Shown here: one piece after another, positions 1 to 10,083 of the stretch | Layout of the letters: each line of letters opens with the position of its first letter | How positions within the stretch are numbered: position 1 is the stretch's first letter | Source of the DNA: Sphingobacteriaceae bacterium | GTDB lineage: Bacteria > Bacteroidota > Bacteroidia > Sphingobacteriales > Sphingobacteriaceae | Assembly: GCA_947459195.1 (NCBI GenBank) | Contig: CANHCS010000005.1 | Span: 1-51,838, forward strand | DNA: 51,838 nucleotides | Reading direction: 5' to 3' | Made by a program: the position numbers and the translations under genes | The notes under the pieces: model-generated | The model's database searches: none | Told to the model about the DNA's origin: nothing | What the model saw: only the letters and a program-made list of their open reading frames with translations

Positions 1-123
1 ATCTTCATGGATAATTTCGGCTCCGTTATCTTTCATCAGCTTATTGAATTTGGCAATTACCTCTTTCGCAGCTTCATCAGACAACAACGGGGTCAGAATG
101 ATTACGGTTTCGTACTGTTGCAT
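1..123 (-). CDS. rpsF: 30S ribosomal protein S6, N-terminal part (gene runs off the window)
   Basis: Reverse complement of 1-123 translates as MQQYETVIILTPLLSDEAAKEVIAKFNKLMKDNGAEIIHED, a typical bS6 N-terminus. Confidence 0.9.
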   Translation of the reverse strand, partial: MQQYETVIILTPLLSDEAAKEVIAKFNKLMKDNGAEIIHED

Positions 124-157
124 GTTTTTGTTAATTAGTCCGCTTTTTAGCGGGATG

Positions 158-188
158 CAAATTTAGCTATAATTATTAGATATTCAAA
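158..188 (-). promoter_or_regulatory. Bacteroidota-type promoter for rpsF: TTTG-N19-TAAATTTG
   Basis: On the minus strand, TTTG (188-185), 19 nt, TAAATTTG (165-158), upstream of the ATG at 123. Confidence 0.7.
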
Positions 189-221
189 TCCTTTCGTAAA
201 TATTTCGTAGCGTTTCACCTA

Positions 222-260
222 AAAAAAAGCGGTGAAGTTTGGGGACTTCACCAGCTTTTT
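222..260 (-). terminator. Intrinsic terminator-like hairpin between the divergent rpsF and dnaX genes
   Basis: AAAAAGC-GGTGAAGT-TTGGGG-ACTTCACC-AGCTTTTT; 8-bp perfect core, A8 on the left (U8 on the minus transcript) and T5 on the right. Confidence 0.7.
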
Positions 261-331
261 AACACACCAAATTGAAACATTAGAAATACTAAAACCAAGA
301 ATGGTATTAATATTATAACCTGAAGGTCCGA

Positions 332-430
332 CTATTTTAAAGGCTTCACAATAAAATACAGACTAAGTGCAGGAATTGCCGGATGAACGGCATATATCGC
401 CGACGAAATGCAAATCGGGCACCAGAGCAT
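332..430 (-). CDS. Candidate small ORF, 32 aa, MLWCPICISSAIYAVHPAIPALSLYFIVKPLK
   Basis: ATG at 430, TAG at 332-334, hydrophobic with a CPIC motif; about 70 nt before a strong minus-strand terminator. Confidence 0.3.
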   Translation of the reverse strand: MLWCPICISSAIYAVHPAIPALSLYFIVKPLK

Positions 431-487
431 CCGCTCAAAAAGAAATGATGTTTGCTTAAGCAATATCTTATCTATAATTTAGGAGCG

Positions 488-2305
488 ATGGATAATTTCA
501 TAGTTTCAGCCAGAAAATACCGCCCGGTGACCTTTGAGAGCGTGGTGGGACAAGCGCACATTACCGGCACGCTGAAGAACGCCATCAAAAATAACCAGCT
601 GGCGCAGGCATTTCTTTTCTGCGGACCACGTGGAGTGGGTAAAACCACTTGTGCACGCATCCTGGCCAAAACCATCAATTGTGTTAATCCAAACCAGCAA
701 TTGGAGCCTTGCGGCAACTGCGAATCTTGCGTTTCGTTTCAACAGGGCAATTCTTTCAGCATTCATGAGTTGGATGCCGCATCTAATAATTCGGTAGAAG
801 ACATTCGTAACCTGACCGAGCAAGTTCGCATTCCGCCACAAACAGGCAAGTATAAGATCTACATCATCGATGAGGTGCACATGCTCTCCTCAGCTGCTTT
901 CAATGCCTTTTTGAAAACACTGGAGGAACCGCCTTCCTATGCCATATTTATTTTAGCAACCACAGAGAAGCACAAAATCATTCCGACCATCCTGTCGCGA
1001 TGCCAGATCTTTGACTTTAACCGGATCAAAGTGGAGGATATGGCCAAGCACCTGGCCGGCATAGCCGAAAAGGAAAGCATTGGCTACGATATGGAAGGCC
1101 TGCACCTGATTGCCCAAAAAGCAGATGGCGGCTTACGCGATGCCTTGTCGATGTTCGATCAGATCGCCAGTTTTTCTAACCGAAACATCACTTACCAGGC
1201 GGCCATTGATAACCTGAATATCCTCGACTACGATTATTATTTCAAAGTAACGGATGCTTTACTGGCAGAAGATGTTTCGGGAGCATTGTTAATATTTGAT
1301 GAAATCTTGTCAAAAGGATTTGACGGCAACCATTTTATAATAGGGCTCGCTTCGCATTTGCGTAATTTGTTGGTGGGAAAAGATCCTGCCACTTTACATT
1401 TATTGGAAGTGAGTGAAGGCATCAAACAAAAATACCTGGCCCAGTCGCAACAAACGGATGCTTCTTTCTTGGTATCAGCATTGAATATTGCCAACCACTG
1501 CGACTTAAATTACCGGAGCAGCAAAAACCAGCGCTTGCAAGTTGAACTGGCGCTCATTAAAATAGCACATTTGCCAGCGGTGCTTCAATTAACTACTACC
1601 CCTCCAGTAGAAGTAAAAAAAAAACGAGTTGAACCCCTAGCACCTGCTCCCAGCACGAGTCAAGCAGTAGCGGCTTCCACTCCCCAGGAAGCCGAAGAAG
1701 TACCAGCACCTAAAGTAACAACAGCAGTTATTGAAAGTAATGAAGCAGCAAACGATGCTCCTGCCGTATCACCAACTCAAATAAAAATTATCCCAGAGGC
1801 TGAAAAAGCAAAACCGGAGGCGAGCGCACCTAAAACAAGTTTTTTTATTGCAACTCCACTCATCCCTAATTTGAATGATTTAGCCTCCGCTCCCTTGGAG
1901 GAGGAAAAACCTGCTTATTTAACCGGGGATGCTTGCCAAGCTTTCAGTTCCGAAATGCTATTGAACCGGTGGAATGCCTTTGCTGAAAAAGCTAAAAAGG
2001 AAAATAAGATCAACCTTTTCACCCTGATGACGGCTAATCCGCCAGTGCTCTTGGATGATCACCAGATCGAATTGAGTATCGAGAATAAGATTCAGGAAAA
2101 TCAATTGCAAGAAGCTCGAATAGAGTTGATGAACTACCTGAGAACAGAACTCCAAAACTTTCAGCTTGATTTGGTAACTAAAATAGTGGAGAATACCGAA
2201 AAAAATCGCCTCTACACTTCCTCAGAGAAATACCAATACATGGTAGAGAAAAATCCAAAACTCGAAGAATTCAAAAAACGCTTCAACCTTGATCTTGAGT
2301 TATAA
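488..2305 (+). CDS. dnaX: DNA polymerase III subunit gamma/tau
   Basis: YRPVTFESVVGQ, GPRGVGKTTCARILAKTINC (Walker A), zinc-binding Cys cluster, DEVHMLS, LEEPP; start at 488 preferred over 452 (AGGAG just upstream). Confidence 0.95.
   Translation: MDNFIVSARKYRPVTFESVVGQAHITGTLKNAIKNNQLAQAFLFCGPRGVGKTTCARILAKTINCVNPNQQLEPCGNCESCVSFQQGNSFSIHELDAASNNSVEDIRNLTEQVRIPPQTGKYKIYIIDEVHMLSSAAFNAFLKTLEEPPSYAIFILATTEKHKIIPTILSRCQIFDFNRIKVEDMAKHLAGIAEKESIGYDMEGLHLIAQKADGGLRDALSMFDQIASFSNRNITYQAAIDNLNILDYDYYFKVTDALLAEDVSGALLIFDEILSKGFDGNHFIIGLASHLRNLLVGKDPATLHLLEVSEGIKQKYLAQSQQTDASFLVSALNIANHCDLNYRSSKNQRLQVELALIKIAHLPAVLQLTTTPPVEVKKKRVEPLAPAPSTSQAVAASTPQEAEEVPAPKVTTAVIESNEAANDAPAVSPTQIKIIPEAEKAKPEASAPKTSFFIATPLIPNLNDLASAPLEEEKPAYLTGDACQAFSSEMLLNRWNAFAEKAKKENKINLFTLMTANPPVLLDDHQIELSIENKIQENQLQEARIELMNYLRTELQNFQLDLVTKIVENTEKNRLYTSSEKYQYMVEKNPKLEEFKKRFNLDLEL
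1615..1624 (+). promoter_or_regulatory. A10 homopolymer in dnaX, candidate slippage/frameshift site
   Basis: GTA AAA AAA AAA CGA; the -1 frame gives ACG AGT TGA and the +1 frame GAG TTG AAC CCC TAG. Confidence 0.6.
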
Positions 2306-2393
2306 TTTAACGTTATTCTGATAATTGCAAATTGTTCATGGTCTATTTTAGTGCCAATCAAATTGAACAATTAAACCATTAAAGAACAAGATC

Positions 2394-3179
2394 ATGAAAA
2401 ACGGATTATTTATCCTCGGACTAGGTTTCGCTCTCATTTTGAGTAGCTGTACCGTTGTAAGACAAGGTGAAGTTGGTGTAAAAAGAACCATTGGTAAAAT
2501 ACAAGAAAAGCCCTTAATGGAGGGTGCCAGACTTTTTAACCCCTTAGTAACCACTATTATCAAGCTGCCGACCAGAACAATTAACATGGAGGTGAGATTA
2601 CCCCTACCTTCAAAAGAGGGCTTAACTGTTCAATCAGAAGTTTCCATACTTTACAGATTAGTAGGTAGCTATGCGCCAAACATCATAGAAAAGTTAGGAA
2701 CAAACTATGAACAAGTGGTAATTCTGCCAGTATTCAGGTCGGCTGTTGCAGATGTATCCTCTCAATACTTCGCAAAAGACATGCATACGGGTCAAAGAGC
2801 CGTGATAGAAAGAGACATCAAGAAATTAATGGAAACTCAACTTACAGAGAGAGGTTTTATCATCGAATCTGTATTATTGAAAAGCATTATTCTGCCAACC
2901 GGATTAGCTAAAGCAATTGAAGAGAAATTGGAAGCAGAGCAGGATGCGCAAAGAATGGAATTTACCCTGAACAAAGAACGCCAAGAGGCAACCCGTAGAA
3001 TCATTGAGGCTGAGGGGATTAGAAATTCTCAAAAGATAATTGCAGAAGGACTAACACCTTTATTATTACGCTTTAAAACAATCGAAGCATTCAATAAATT
3101 ATCTACCTCTCCTAATACAAAAGTGATCATTACTGACGGGAATCAACCTTTAATGGTTAATCCTGTTGAAGAAAAGTAG
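2394..3179 (+). CDS. SPFH/Band 7 (prohibitin-like) protein with a lipoprotein signal
   Basis: MKNGLFILGLGFALILSSC lipobox, then GEVGVKRTIGKIQEKPLMEGARLFNP... and a coiled-coil EAEGIRNSQKIIAEG region typical of prohibitins. Confidence 0.85.
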   Translation: MKNGLFILGLGFALILSSCTVVRQGEVGVKRTIGKIQEKPLMEGARLFNPLVTTIIKLPTRTINMEVRLPLPSKEGLTVQSEVSILYRLVGSYAPNIIEKLGTNYEQVVILPVFRSAVADVSSQYFAKDMHTGQRAVIERDIKKLMETQLTERGFIIESVLLKSIILPTGLAKAIEEKLEAEQDAQRMEFTLNKERQEATRRIIEAEGIRNSQKIIAEGLTPLLLRFKTIEAFNKLSTSPNTKVIITDGNQPLMVNPVEEK

Positions 3180-3190
3180 CATATACTGCG

Positions 3191-3226
3191 AAAAGGCCTT
3201 GAATCAATTAAGGCCTTTTCTTTTTT
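3191..3226 (+). terminator. Rho-independent terminator after the SPFH gene
   Basis: AAAAGGCCTT-GAATCAATT-AAGGCCTTTTCTTTTTT. Confidence 0.85.
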
Positions 3227-3295
3227 CATTATCTTTTGTTAATCCTCGAATGCTAAATTGACACGCATCCGATATACCCAAATCATCAAAAATTA

Positions 3296-3303
3296 TATCT
3301 TTG
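3296..3303 (+). promoter_or_regulatory. -7 box TATCTTTG upstream of icd
   Basis: TAnnTTTG match 29 nt before the ATG at 3332; no clear -33. Confidence 0.5.
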
Positions 3304-3331
3304 CGGCAGCAAAAAAATCACTTATACACTA

Positions 3332-4567
3332 ATGAGCATACAAAAAATAAAGGTGGCTAATCCGGTAGTGGAACTGGACGGCGATGAGATGACCCGCATC
3401 ATCTGGAAATTCATTAAGGACAAATTGATCCTATCCTACCTGGATCTAGATATTAAATATTATGATCTGGGAATGGAGTACCGCGACCAAACAGATGACC
3501 AAGTGACTATTGACGCTGCCAATGCCATTAAACAATATGGTGTAGGAATTAAGTGCGCTACCATCACACCCGATGAAGCTCGTGTGAAAGAATTTGGCTT
3601 GAAGCAGATGTGGAAATCGCCAAACGGAACCATTCGTAACATTTTGGACGGTACTGTTTTCCGTGAGCCGATCGTAATGAAGAATGTACCTCGTTTGGTA
3701 CCCAACTGGACAGCCCCTATCTGCATAGGCCGCCACGCTTTTGGTGACCAATACCGTGCCACCGATTTCCTTACCAAAGGAAAAGGTAAACTCACTGTTA
3801 CCTTCACCCCAGAAGATGGCGGCGAAGTACAATCATTTGAAGTTTATAATTTTAAAGGCGACGGCGTAGCCTTGGCCATGTACAATACCGACGAGTCTAT
3901 CCGTGGTTTTGCACGTGCCTGCTTCAACCAGGCCTTGATGAAAAAATGGCCTTTATATTTATCGACCAAAAATACCATCCTAAAAAAGTACGATGGCCGT
4001 TTCAAAGATATTTTTGAAGAGATTTACCAGAAAGAATTCAAAGCTGAGTTCGACAAAAATGGTTTGGTGTACGAGCACCGTCTGATCGACGACATGGTGG
4101 CTTCAGCGCTTAAGTGGAACGGAAACTTTGTTTGGGCTTGTAAAAACTATGACGGCGACGTGCAGTCGGACACCGTAGCACAAGGCTTTGGTTCTTTAGG
4201 ATTGATGACCTCTACCTTAGTTACACCGGATGGCAAAACCATGGAAGCCGAGGCTGCTCATGGTACCGTGACCCGTCACTACCGCGACCATCAAGCCGGC
4301 AAACCAACTTCTACCAATCCGATCGCTTCTATTTTTGCCTGGACCAGAGGTTTGGAGTTCCGTGGCATGTTAGATAACAATCAGGAATTGATCAATTTCT
4401 GCAAAACTTTGGAGCAGGTGTGTATTGAAACTGTAGAAAGCGGCAAAATGACCAAAGACTTGGCAGTTTGTATCCACGGTAACAAAGTGAACCACGGTGA
4501 ACATTATTTGTACACTGAAGAGTTCCTGGAAGCCATTGATGCGAATTTGAAAGCGAAATTGGCATAA
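3332..4567 (+). CDS. icd: NADP-dependent isocitrate dehydrogenase (eukaryotic-like type)
   Basis: [54 protein letters not shown] motifs. Confidence 0.95.
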   Translation: MSIQKIKVANPVVELDGDEMTRIIWKFIKDKLILSYLDLDIKYYDLGMEYRDQTDDQVTIDAANAIKQYGVGIKCATITPDEARVKEFGLKQMWKSPNGTIRNILDGTVFREPIVMKNVPRLVPNWTAPICIGRHAFGDQYRATDFLTKGKGKLTVTFTPEDGGEVQSFEVYNFKGDGVALAMYNTDESIRGFARACFNQALMKKWPLYLSTKNTILKKYDGRFKDIFEEIYQKEFKAEFDKNGLVYEHRLIDDMVASALKWNGNFVWACKNYDGDVQSDTVAQGFGSLGLMTSTLVTPDGKTMEAEAAHGTVTRHYRDHQAGKPTSTNPIASIFAWTRGLEFRGMLDNNQELINFCKTLEQVCIETVESGKMTKDLAVCIHGNKVNHGEHYLYTEEFLEAIDANLKAKLA

Positions 4568-4587
4568 CACTCATCAACATAAAATGT

Positions 4588-4620
4588 AAAGTCCCTCCAT
4601 TTATGAGGGACTTTTTTGTT
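4588..4620 (+). terminator. Terminator after icd
   Basis: AAAGTCCCTC-CATTTAT-GAGGGACTTTTTTG. Confidence 0.85.
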
Positions 4621-4696
4621 TGATGTGAATAACTATTTGAATAAACTAAGTAGGTGATGGATTAAATTAGATTTGAACAACCAATCTCATTGAAAC

Positions 4697-5425
4697 ATGT
4701 GGAATGCTATCCTCTACGAAAACGGCCAGTTCAAAGGTTATACGCAGGAACACGGCGTCGCTGTGGGTATTTGTGTAGCCATCGCCTTAGCACTTTTTAT
4801 ACTGGCAAAATATCGCTTTACCGAAAATCAATCCAGAAATGCCATTACTATTTTGTTAGGCATTGGCTTGATTCTGCAAGTCAGTAAACCCATTTTGACG
4901 GGCATGGCCGGCAGTTTTGATGCCCGAGAGGATTTACCCTTCCACCTTTGCAATGCCATGATCATCCTCATGCCCTTCATCATGTATTTTAAATGGCGTA
5001 AATTTTGGGGAATCGCCTTTTTCTGGGTGATAGGCGGAACCTTGCAAGCCTTGTTCACGCCCTCTTTAACCGAATCTTTTCCGCATCATGAATTTTTCAG
5101 GTACTGGACCGTACACGCCTTTTTACCTTTTGCCGGAGTTTTTGCCCTACAGATTTATGACTGGCGAATCACCTGGAAAGACATGGTCAATTCCATGATC
5201 GGATTGAACATTTTTGCCTTGCTGGTTACCCCGATTAATTTGTATTTGGGTAGCAATTATTTATTCCTGATGGCCAAACCGGCCGTTAAAACCATTTACG
5301 ATTATTTGGGACCATGGCCTTATTATATCTTGTCCATTGAGGTGGCGATGATCTTCTTATTTAGCTTGATACTAGGAGTATTTAATTTGGACAAACTTGC
5401 GCTTAGACTTCGAAAGAATAGTTAA
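4697..5425 (+). CDS. YwaF/TIGR02206-type integral membrane protein
   Basis: Multi-TM; LPFHLCNAMIILMP, GGTLQALFTPSL, FFRYWTVHAFLP, LGPWPYYI. Confidence 0.75.
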   Translation: MWNAILYENGQFKGYTQEHGVAVGICVAIALALFILAKYRFTENQSRNAITILLGIGLILQVSKPILTGMAGSFDAREDLPFHLCNAMIILMPFIMYFKWRKFWGIAFFWVIGGTLQALFTPSLTESFPHHEFFRYWTVHAFLPFAGVFALQIYDWRITWKDMVNSMIGLNIFALLVTPINLYLGSNYLFLMAKPAVKTIYDYLGPWPYYILSIEVAMIFLFSLILGVFNLDKLALRLRKNS

Positions 5426-5430
5426 AATTT

Positions 5431-6123
5431 CTATCCGCCGAAACTTTCAAACTTCTCCCAAAATCCATCTTTGGGTAATGGCGCAAAAATATTGATCGGC
5501 TCTTGTTTAACCGGATGAATGAATTGCAGTCGACGGGCATGCAGACAGATACTTTTCTTTAAACTTCCCCGAGGGTAACCATATTTATTATCGCCTACTA
5601 TGGGGCTATCTAGCGTAGACAATTGGACCCTAATTTGATGCGGGCGGCCAGTGATCGGATCTACTTCTATGAGGCAATAACCATTCAGCTCTCCAATGAC
5701 TTTGTAATTCAATTCGGCACGCAGGCTGCCTTTCACTTCGTGATCATAGGCTTTAGTCACATTTTTTTGGGGATTTTTCACCAGCCAATGCACCAATTTA
5801 CCTTCGGACTGTGTCGGGCGCTTGCGCACTACGGCCCAATAAGTTTTTTTCATTTCCCGGTTTTTGAATAGGCGGTTCACCCGGTCTAAAGCCTTACTGG
5901 TTTTAGCAAAAAGTATCACCCCGCTCACGGGTCGATCTAAGCGGTGTACTACTCCTAAAAATGCACCATTAGGTTTATTGTACTTTTTAGCAATGTATTT
6001 CTTAACCTGCTCATCGAGCGGTTCGTCGCCGGTATCATCCACCTGCACAATATCCCCGGCCCGCTTATTCACCGCAATGAGGTGATTATCTTCAAAAAGT
6101 ATATCCTGATCAGAAACTGGCAT
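5431..6123 (-). CDS. RluA family pseudouridine synthase
   Basis: VVHRLDRPVSGVILFAKT catalytic motif, GRPHQIRVQL. Confidence 0.92.
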   Translation of the reverse strand: MPVSDQDILFEDNHLIAVNKRAGDIVQVDDTGDEPLDEQVKKYIAKKYNKPNGAFLGVVHRLDRPVSGVILFAKTSKALDRVNRLFKNREMKKTYWAVVRKRPTQSEGKLVHWLVKNPQKNVTKAYDHEVKGSLRAELNYKVIGELNGYCLIEVDPITGRPHQIRVQLSTLDSPIVGDNKYGYPRGSLKKSICLHARRLQFIHPVKQEPINIFAPLPKDGFWEKFESFGG

Positions 6124-6938
6124 TAGTACTGCTCTTTCTCATTCGGGAAATCGACCGCTTTCACATCTTTTATGTAAGACTGAATGGCACCGTTAATCTC
6201 CGTATACAAATCAAGGTATTGTCGTAAAAATCTCGGACGGAAACCTTTGGTGAGACCAATCATATCATTCACTACCAGCACCTGGCCATCGCAGGCCGAA
6301 CCCGCACCAATACCAATGGTTGGAATGCGCAAAGATTGACTGACAGTGGCGGCCAACTGGGCTGGTATTTTCTCTAAAACAATGGAAAAACAACCTGCCT
6401 CCTGCAATACCAACACATCGTCTTTTAACTTTTGCGCTTCGGCCTCTTCTTTTGCCCTAACGGTATAGGTACCAAACTTATAAATGGATTGGGGAGTTAA
6501 ACCCAGGTGTCCCATTACCGGAATGCCCGCGGTTACAATTCGTTCAATGGATTCCTTCACTTCTGCTCCACCCTCCAGTTTTACAGCATGCGCACCCGAT
6601 TCTTTCATGATCCGTATGGCAGAGTTGAGCGCTTCTTTAGAATTACCTTGATAGGAACCGAAAGGAAGATCGACCACTACCAAAGCACGCTTGGCCGCTC
6701 TCACTACCGATGATGCGTGGTAAATCATTTGATCTAAAGTGATGGGCAAAGTGGTTTCGTGGCCCGCCATTACATTAGAAGCCGAATCGCCGACCAAAAT
6801 CACATCCATGCCTGCATCATCCACAATGGTAGCCATCGAAAAATCATAGGCGGTAAGCATCGCAATTTTTTCACCACGATCTTTCATTTCCTGCAAAGTA
6901 TGTGTAGTGATTCGTTTTGTTTCTTTGTGAACAGACAT
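6123..6938 (-). CDS. panB: 3-methyl-2-oxobutanoate hydroxymethyltransferase
   Basis: [59 protein letters not shown]. Confidence 0.95.
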   Translation of the reverse strand: MSVHKETKRITTHTLQEMKDRGEKIAMLTAYDFSMATIVDDAGMDVILVGDSASNVMAGHETTLPITLDQMIYHASSVVRAAKRALVVVDLPFGSYQGNSKEALNSAIRIMKESGAHAVKLEGGAEVKESIERIVTAGIPVMGHLGLTPQSIYKFGTYTVRAKEEAEAQKLKDDVLVLQEAGCFSIVLEKIPAQLAATVSQSLRIPTIGIGAGSACDGQVLVVNDMIGLTKGFRPRFLRQYLDLYTEINGAIQSYIKDVKAVDFPNEKEQY

Positions 6939-7024
6939 GTTTGGGGCGCTATTTGAGTATGATGAACAAATTTAAAATTAAATCTATGGATAATAGCGTG
7001 AATTGACTTAAAATGAATTTTGGA

Positions 7025-7056
7025 TTTGAGCATAGTAAAAAAAATAATTAACTTTA
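7025..7056 (+). promoter_or_regulatory. Putative carA promoter TTTG-N20-TAACTTTA
   Basis: TTTG 7025-7028, 20 nt, TAACTTTA 7049-7056. Confidence 0.5.
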
Positions 7057-7070
7057 ACTCCCGTGAAATT

Positions 7071-7129
7071 CAGCTTAAATGCACCCCTTCGGGCCATTGA
7101 ACTGACAGGTAAACACCTGATAATCTGTC
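7071..7129 (+). promoter_or_regulatory. Structured 5' leader of carA (two hairpins)
   Basis: AATG-CA-CCC-CTTC-GGG-C-CATT hairpin, then alternative stems GACAG/CTGTC and CAGGT/ACCTG followed by a U/C-rich tract. Confidence 0.4.
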
Positions 7130-7169
7130 GATTTATTTCTTTTTCCAAATCTTCATTTCTTCATTAATT

Positions 7170-8270
7170 ATGACCAATTACACCAAATTGCCAGCCATTT
7201 TATTGTTAGCAGACGGGACCATTTACCACGGTAAAGCAGCCGGTAAAATTGGTACCACCACCGGTGAAATCTGTTTCAATACTGGCATGACTGGTTACCA
7301 GGAAATTTTTACCGATCCCTCCTATTTCGGACAAATTATGGTAACCACCAATGCACATATTGGTAATTACGGCATCCATGCTGAGGAAATTGAATCAGAT
7401 ACGATCAAAATAGCCGGTTTGGTTTGTAAAAATTTTAACATCACCTACAGCCGAAAAGAAGCTAATCAATCAATTCAAGATTATTTTCAAGAACAGAATG
7501 TAGTTGGAATTTCAGATATAGATACTCGCTCGCTGGTTCGACACATCAGAAATAAAGGAGCGATGAATGCCATTATCTCTTCCGAAATTTTGGATACAGA
7601 AGAACTGAAAAAGAAATTAGCTTCGGTTCCTTCGATGGATGGTTTGGAGTTATCTTCTAAGGTATCCACCCAAAAACCTTACTTCTATGGCAAAGAAAAT
7701 GCAAAGTATAAGGTTGCGGTGCTGGATTTGGGGGTGAAGAAAAATATTCTGAGAAATTTTGATGAGAGAGATGTTTATGCGAAAGTATTCCCGGCAAAAA
7801 CTTCTTTCAAAGAAATGGAAGCCTTCCAGCCGGATGGCTACTTTATCTCCAATGGACCTGGTGATCCTTCGGCGATGCCATATGCCATTGAAACCGTAAA
7901 AGAAATATTAGCTGCCAATAAGCCGCTTTTCGGAATTTGTCTGGGCCATCAATTGCTGGCTTTGGCCAACGACATCCGTACCATGAAGATGTTTAACGGA
8001 CATCGGGGCTTGAATCATCCGGTTAAAAATATCATTATTGATCATTGTGAAGTGACTTCACAAAATCACGGTTTTGGTGTCATTCCGGAGGATGTGAAAA
8101 AATCGGATAAGGTTGAAATCACCCATATCAACTTAAATGATCAATCGATTGAAGGCATCCGCATCAAAGGGAAAAAAGCCTTTTCGGTACAATATCACCC
8201 TGAATCATCACCCGGTCCGCACGATTCGCGTTACCTGTTTGATGATTTTATCAAATTAATGCAAGTTTAA
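7170..8270 (+). CDS. carA: Carbamoyl-phosphate synthase small subunit
   Basis: LLLADGTIYHGKAAG, GMTGYQEIFTDPSY, SNGPGDPSAM, FGICLGHQLLALA, VQYHPESSPGPHDS. Confidence 0.97.
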   Translation: MTNYTKLPAILLLADGTIYHGKAAGKIGTTTGEICFNTGMTGYQEIFTDPSYFGQIMVTTNAHIGNYGIHAEEIESDTIKIAGLVCKNFNITYSRKEANQSIQDYFQEQNVVGISDIDTRSLVRHIRNKGAMNAIISSEILDTEELKKKLASVPSMDGLELSSKVSTQKPYFYGKENAKYKVAVLDLGVKKNILRNFDERDVYAKVFPAKTSFKEMEAFQPDGYFISNGPGDPSAMPYAIETVKEILAANKPLFGICLGHQLLALANDIRTMKMFNGHRGLNHPVKNIIIDHCEVTSQNHGFGVIPEDVKKSDKVEITHINLNDQSIEGIRIKGKKAFSVQYHPESSPGPHDSRYLFDDFIKLMQV

Positions 8271-8285
8271 TACACAGATTTAAAT

Positions 8286-9622
<1,337 letters not shown>

Positions 9623-9686
9623 AATCGCTTTAGTATTTAAAAATTAGACTTGTTCGGTAGAATGAACATAGCTAACTTAGGATAAA

Positions 9687-10019
9687 ATGAAAAAAATCAT
9701 CGATATTTTCCGAAATAAATACTTCCTGGTAACCGCAAGTTTTGTGGTCTGGATGTTATTTTTCGATCGTAACGACCTTTTTTCACAATATGAGTACCGT
9801 GAGCAGTTAAATAAACTGAAAACAGAGCGGGAGTTTTATGCTAAGGAAACCAATTTGGTGAGAAGAGAAATTAAAGATCTTAGCACCAACCAAGCTACCG
9901 TCGAGAAATTTGCCCGTGAGCGATACTTGATGAAAAAACCGGATGAAGACATATTTGTCATCCTACCGGAAGAAAAGAGAGAGGAAAAGTCTTTTTTCTC
10001 TTCTTTGAAATTCTGGTAA
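9687..10019 (+). CDS. Septum formation initiator family protein (FtsB/DivIC-like)
   Basis: Single N-terminal TM, short coiled coil, VEKFARERYLMKKPDEDIFVI motif. Confidence 0.85.
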   Translation: MKKIIDIFRNKYFLVTASFVVWMLFFDRNDLFSQYEYREQLNKLKTEREFYAKETNLVRREIKDLSTNQATVEKFARERYLMKKPDEDIFVILPEEKREEKSFFSSLKFW

Positions 10020-10036
10020 GTTTCATTGCAAATACT

Positions 10037-10072
10037 AAAAAAAGCCTCCCAATATTATCAGGAGGCTTTTTT
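10037..10072 (+). terminator. Terminator after the ftsB-like gene
   Basis: AAAAAAAGCCTCC-CAATATTATCA-GGAGGCTTTTTT. Confidence 0.85.
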
Positions 10073-10083
10073 ATGTTTAATGC

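Noticed and set aside
506-880. 124-aa minus-strand ORF inside dnaX
   Set aside because: Antisense to a clearly coding dnaX; no recognisable motif. Typical spurious six-frame ORF.
6121-6125. TAATG stop/start overlap of panB and the rluA-like gene
   Set aside because: Common operon arrangement; not unusual.
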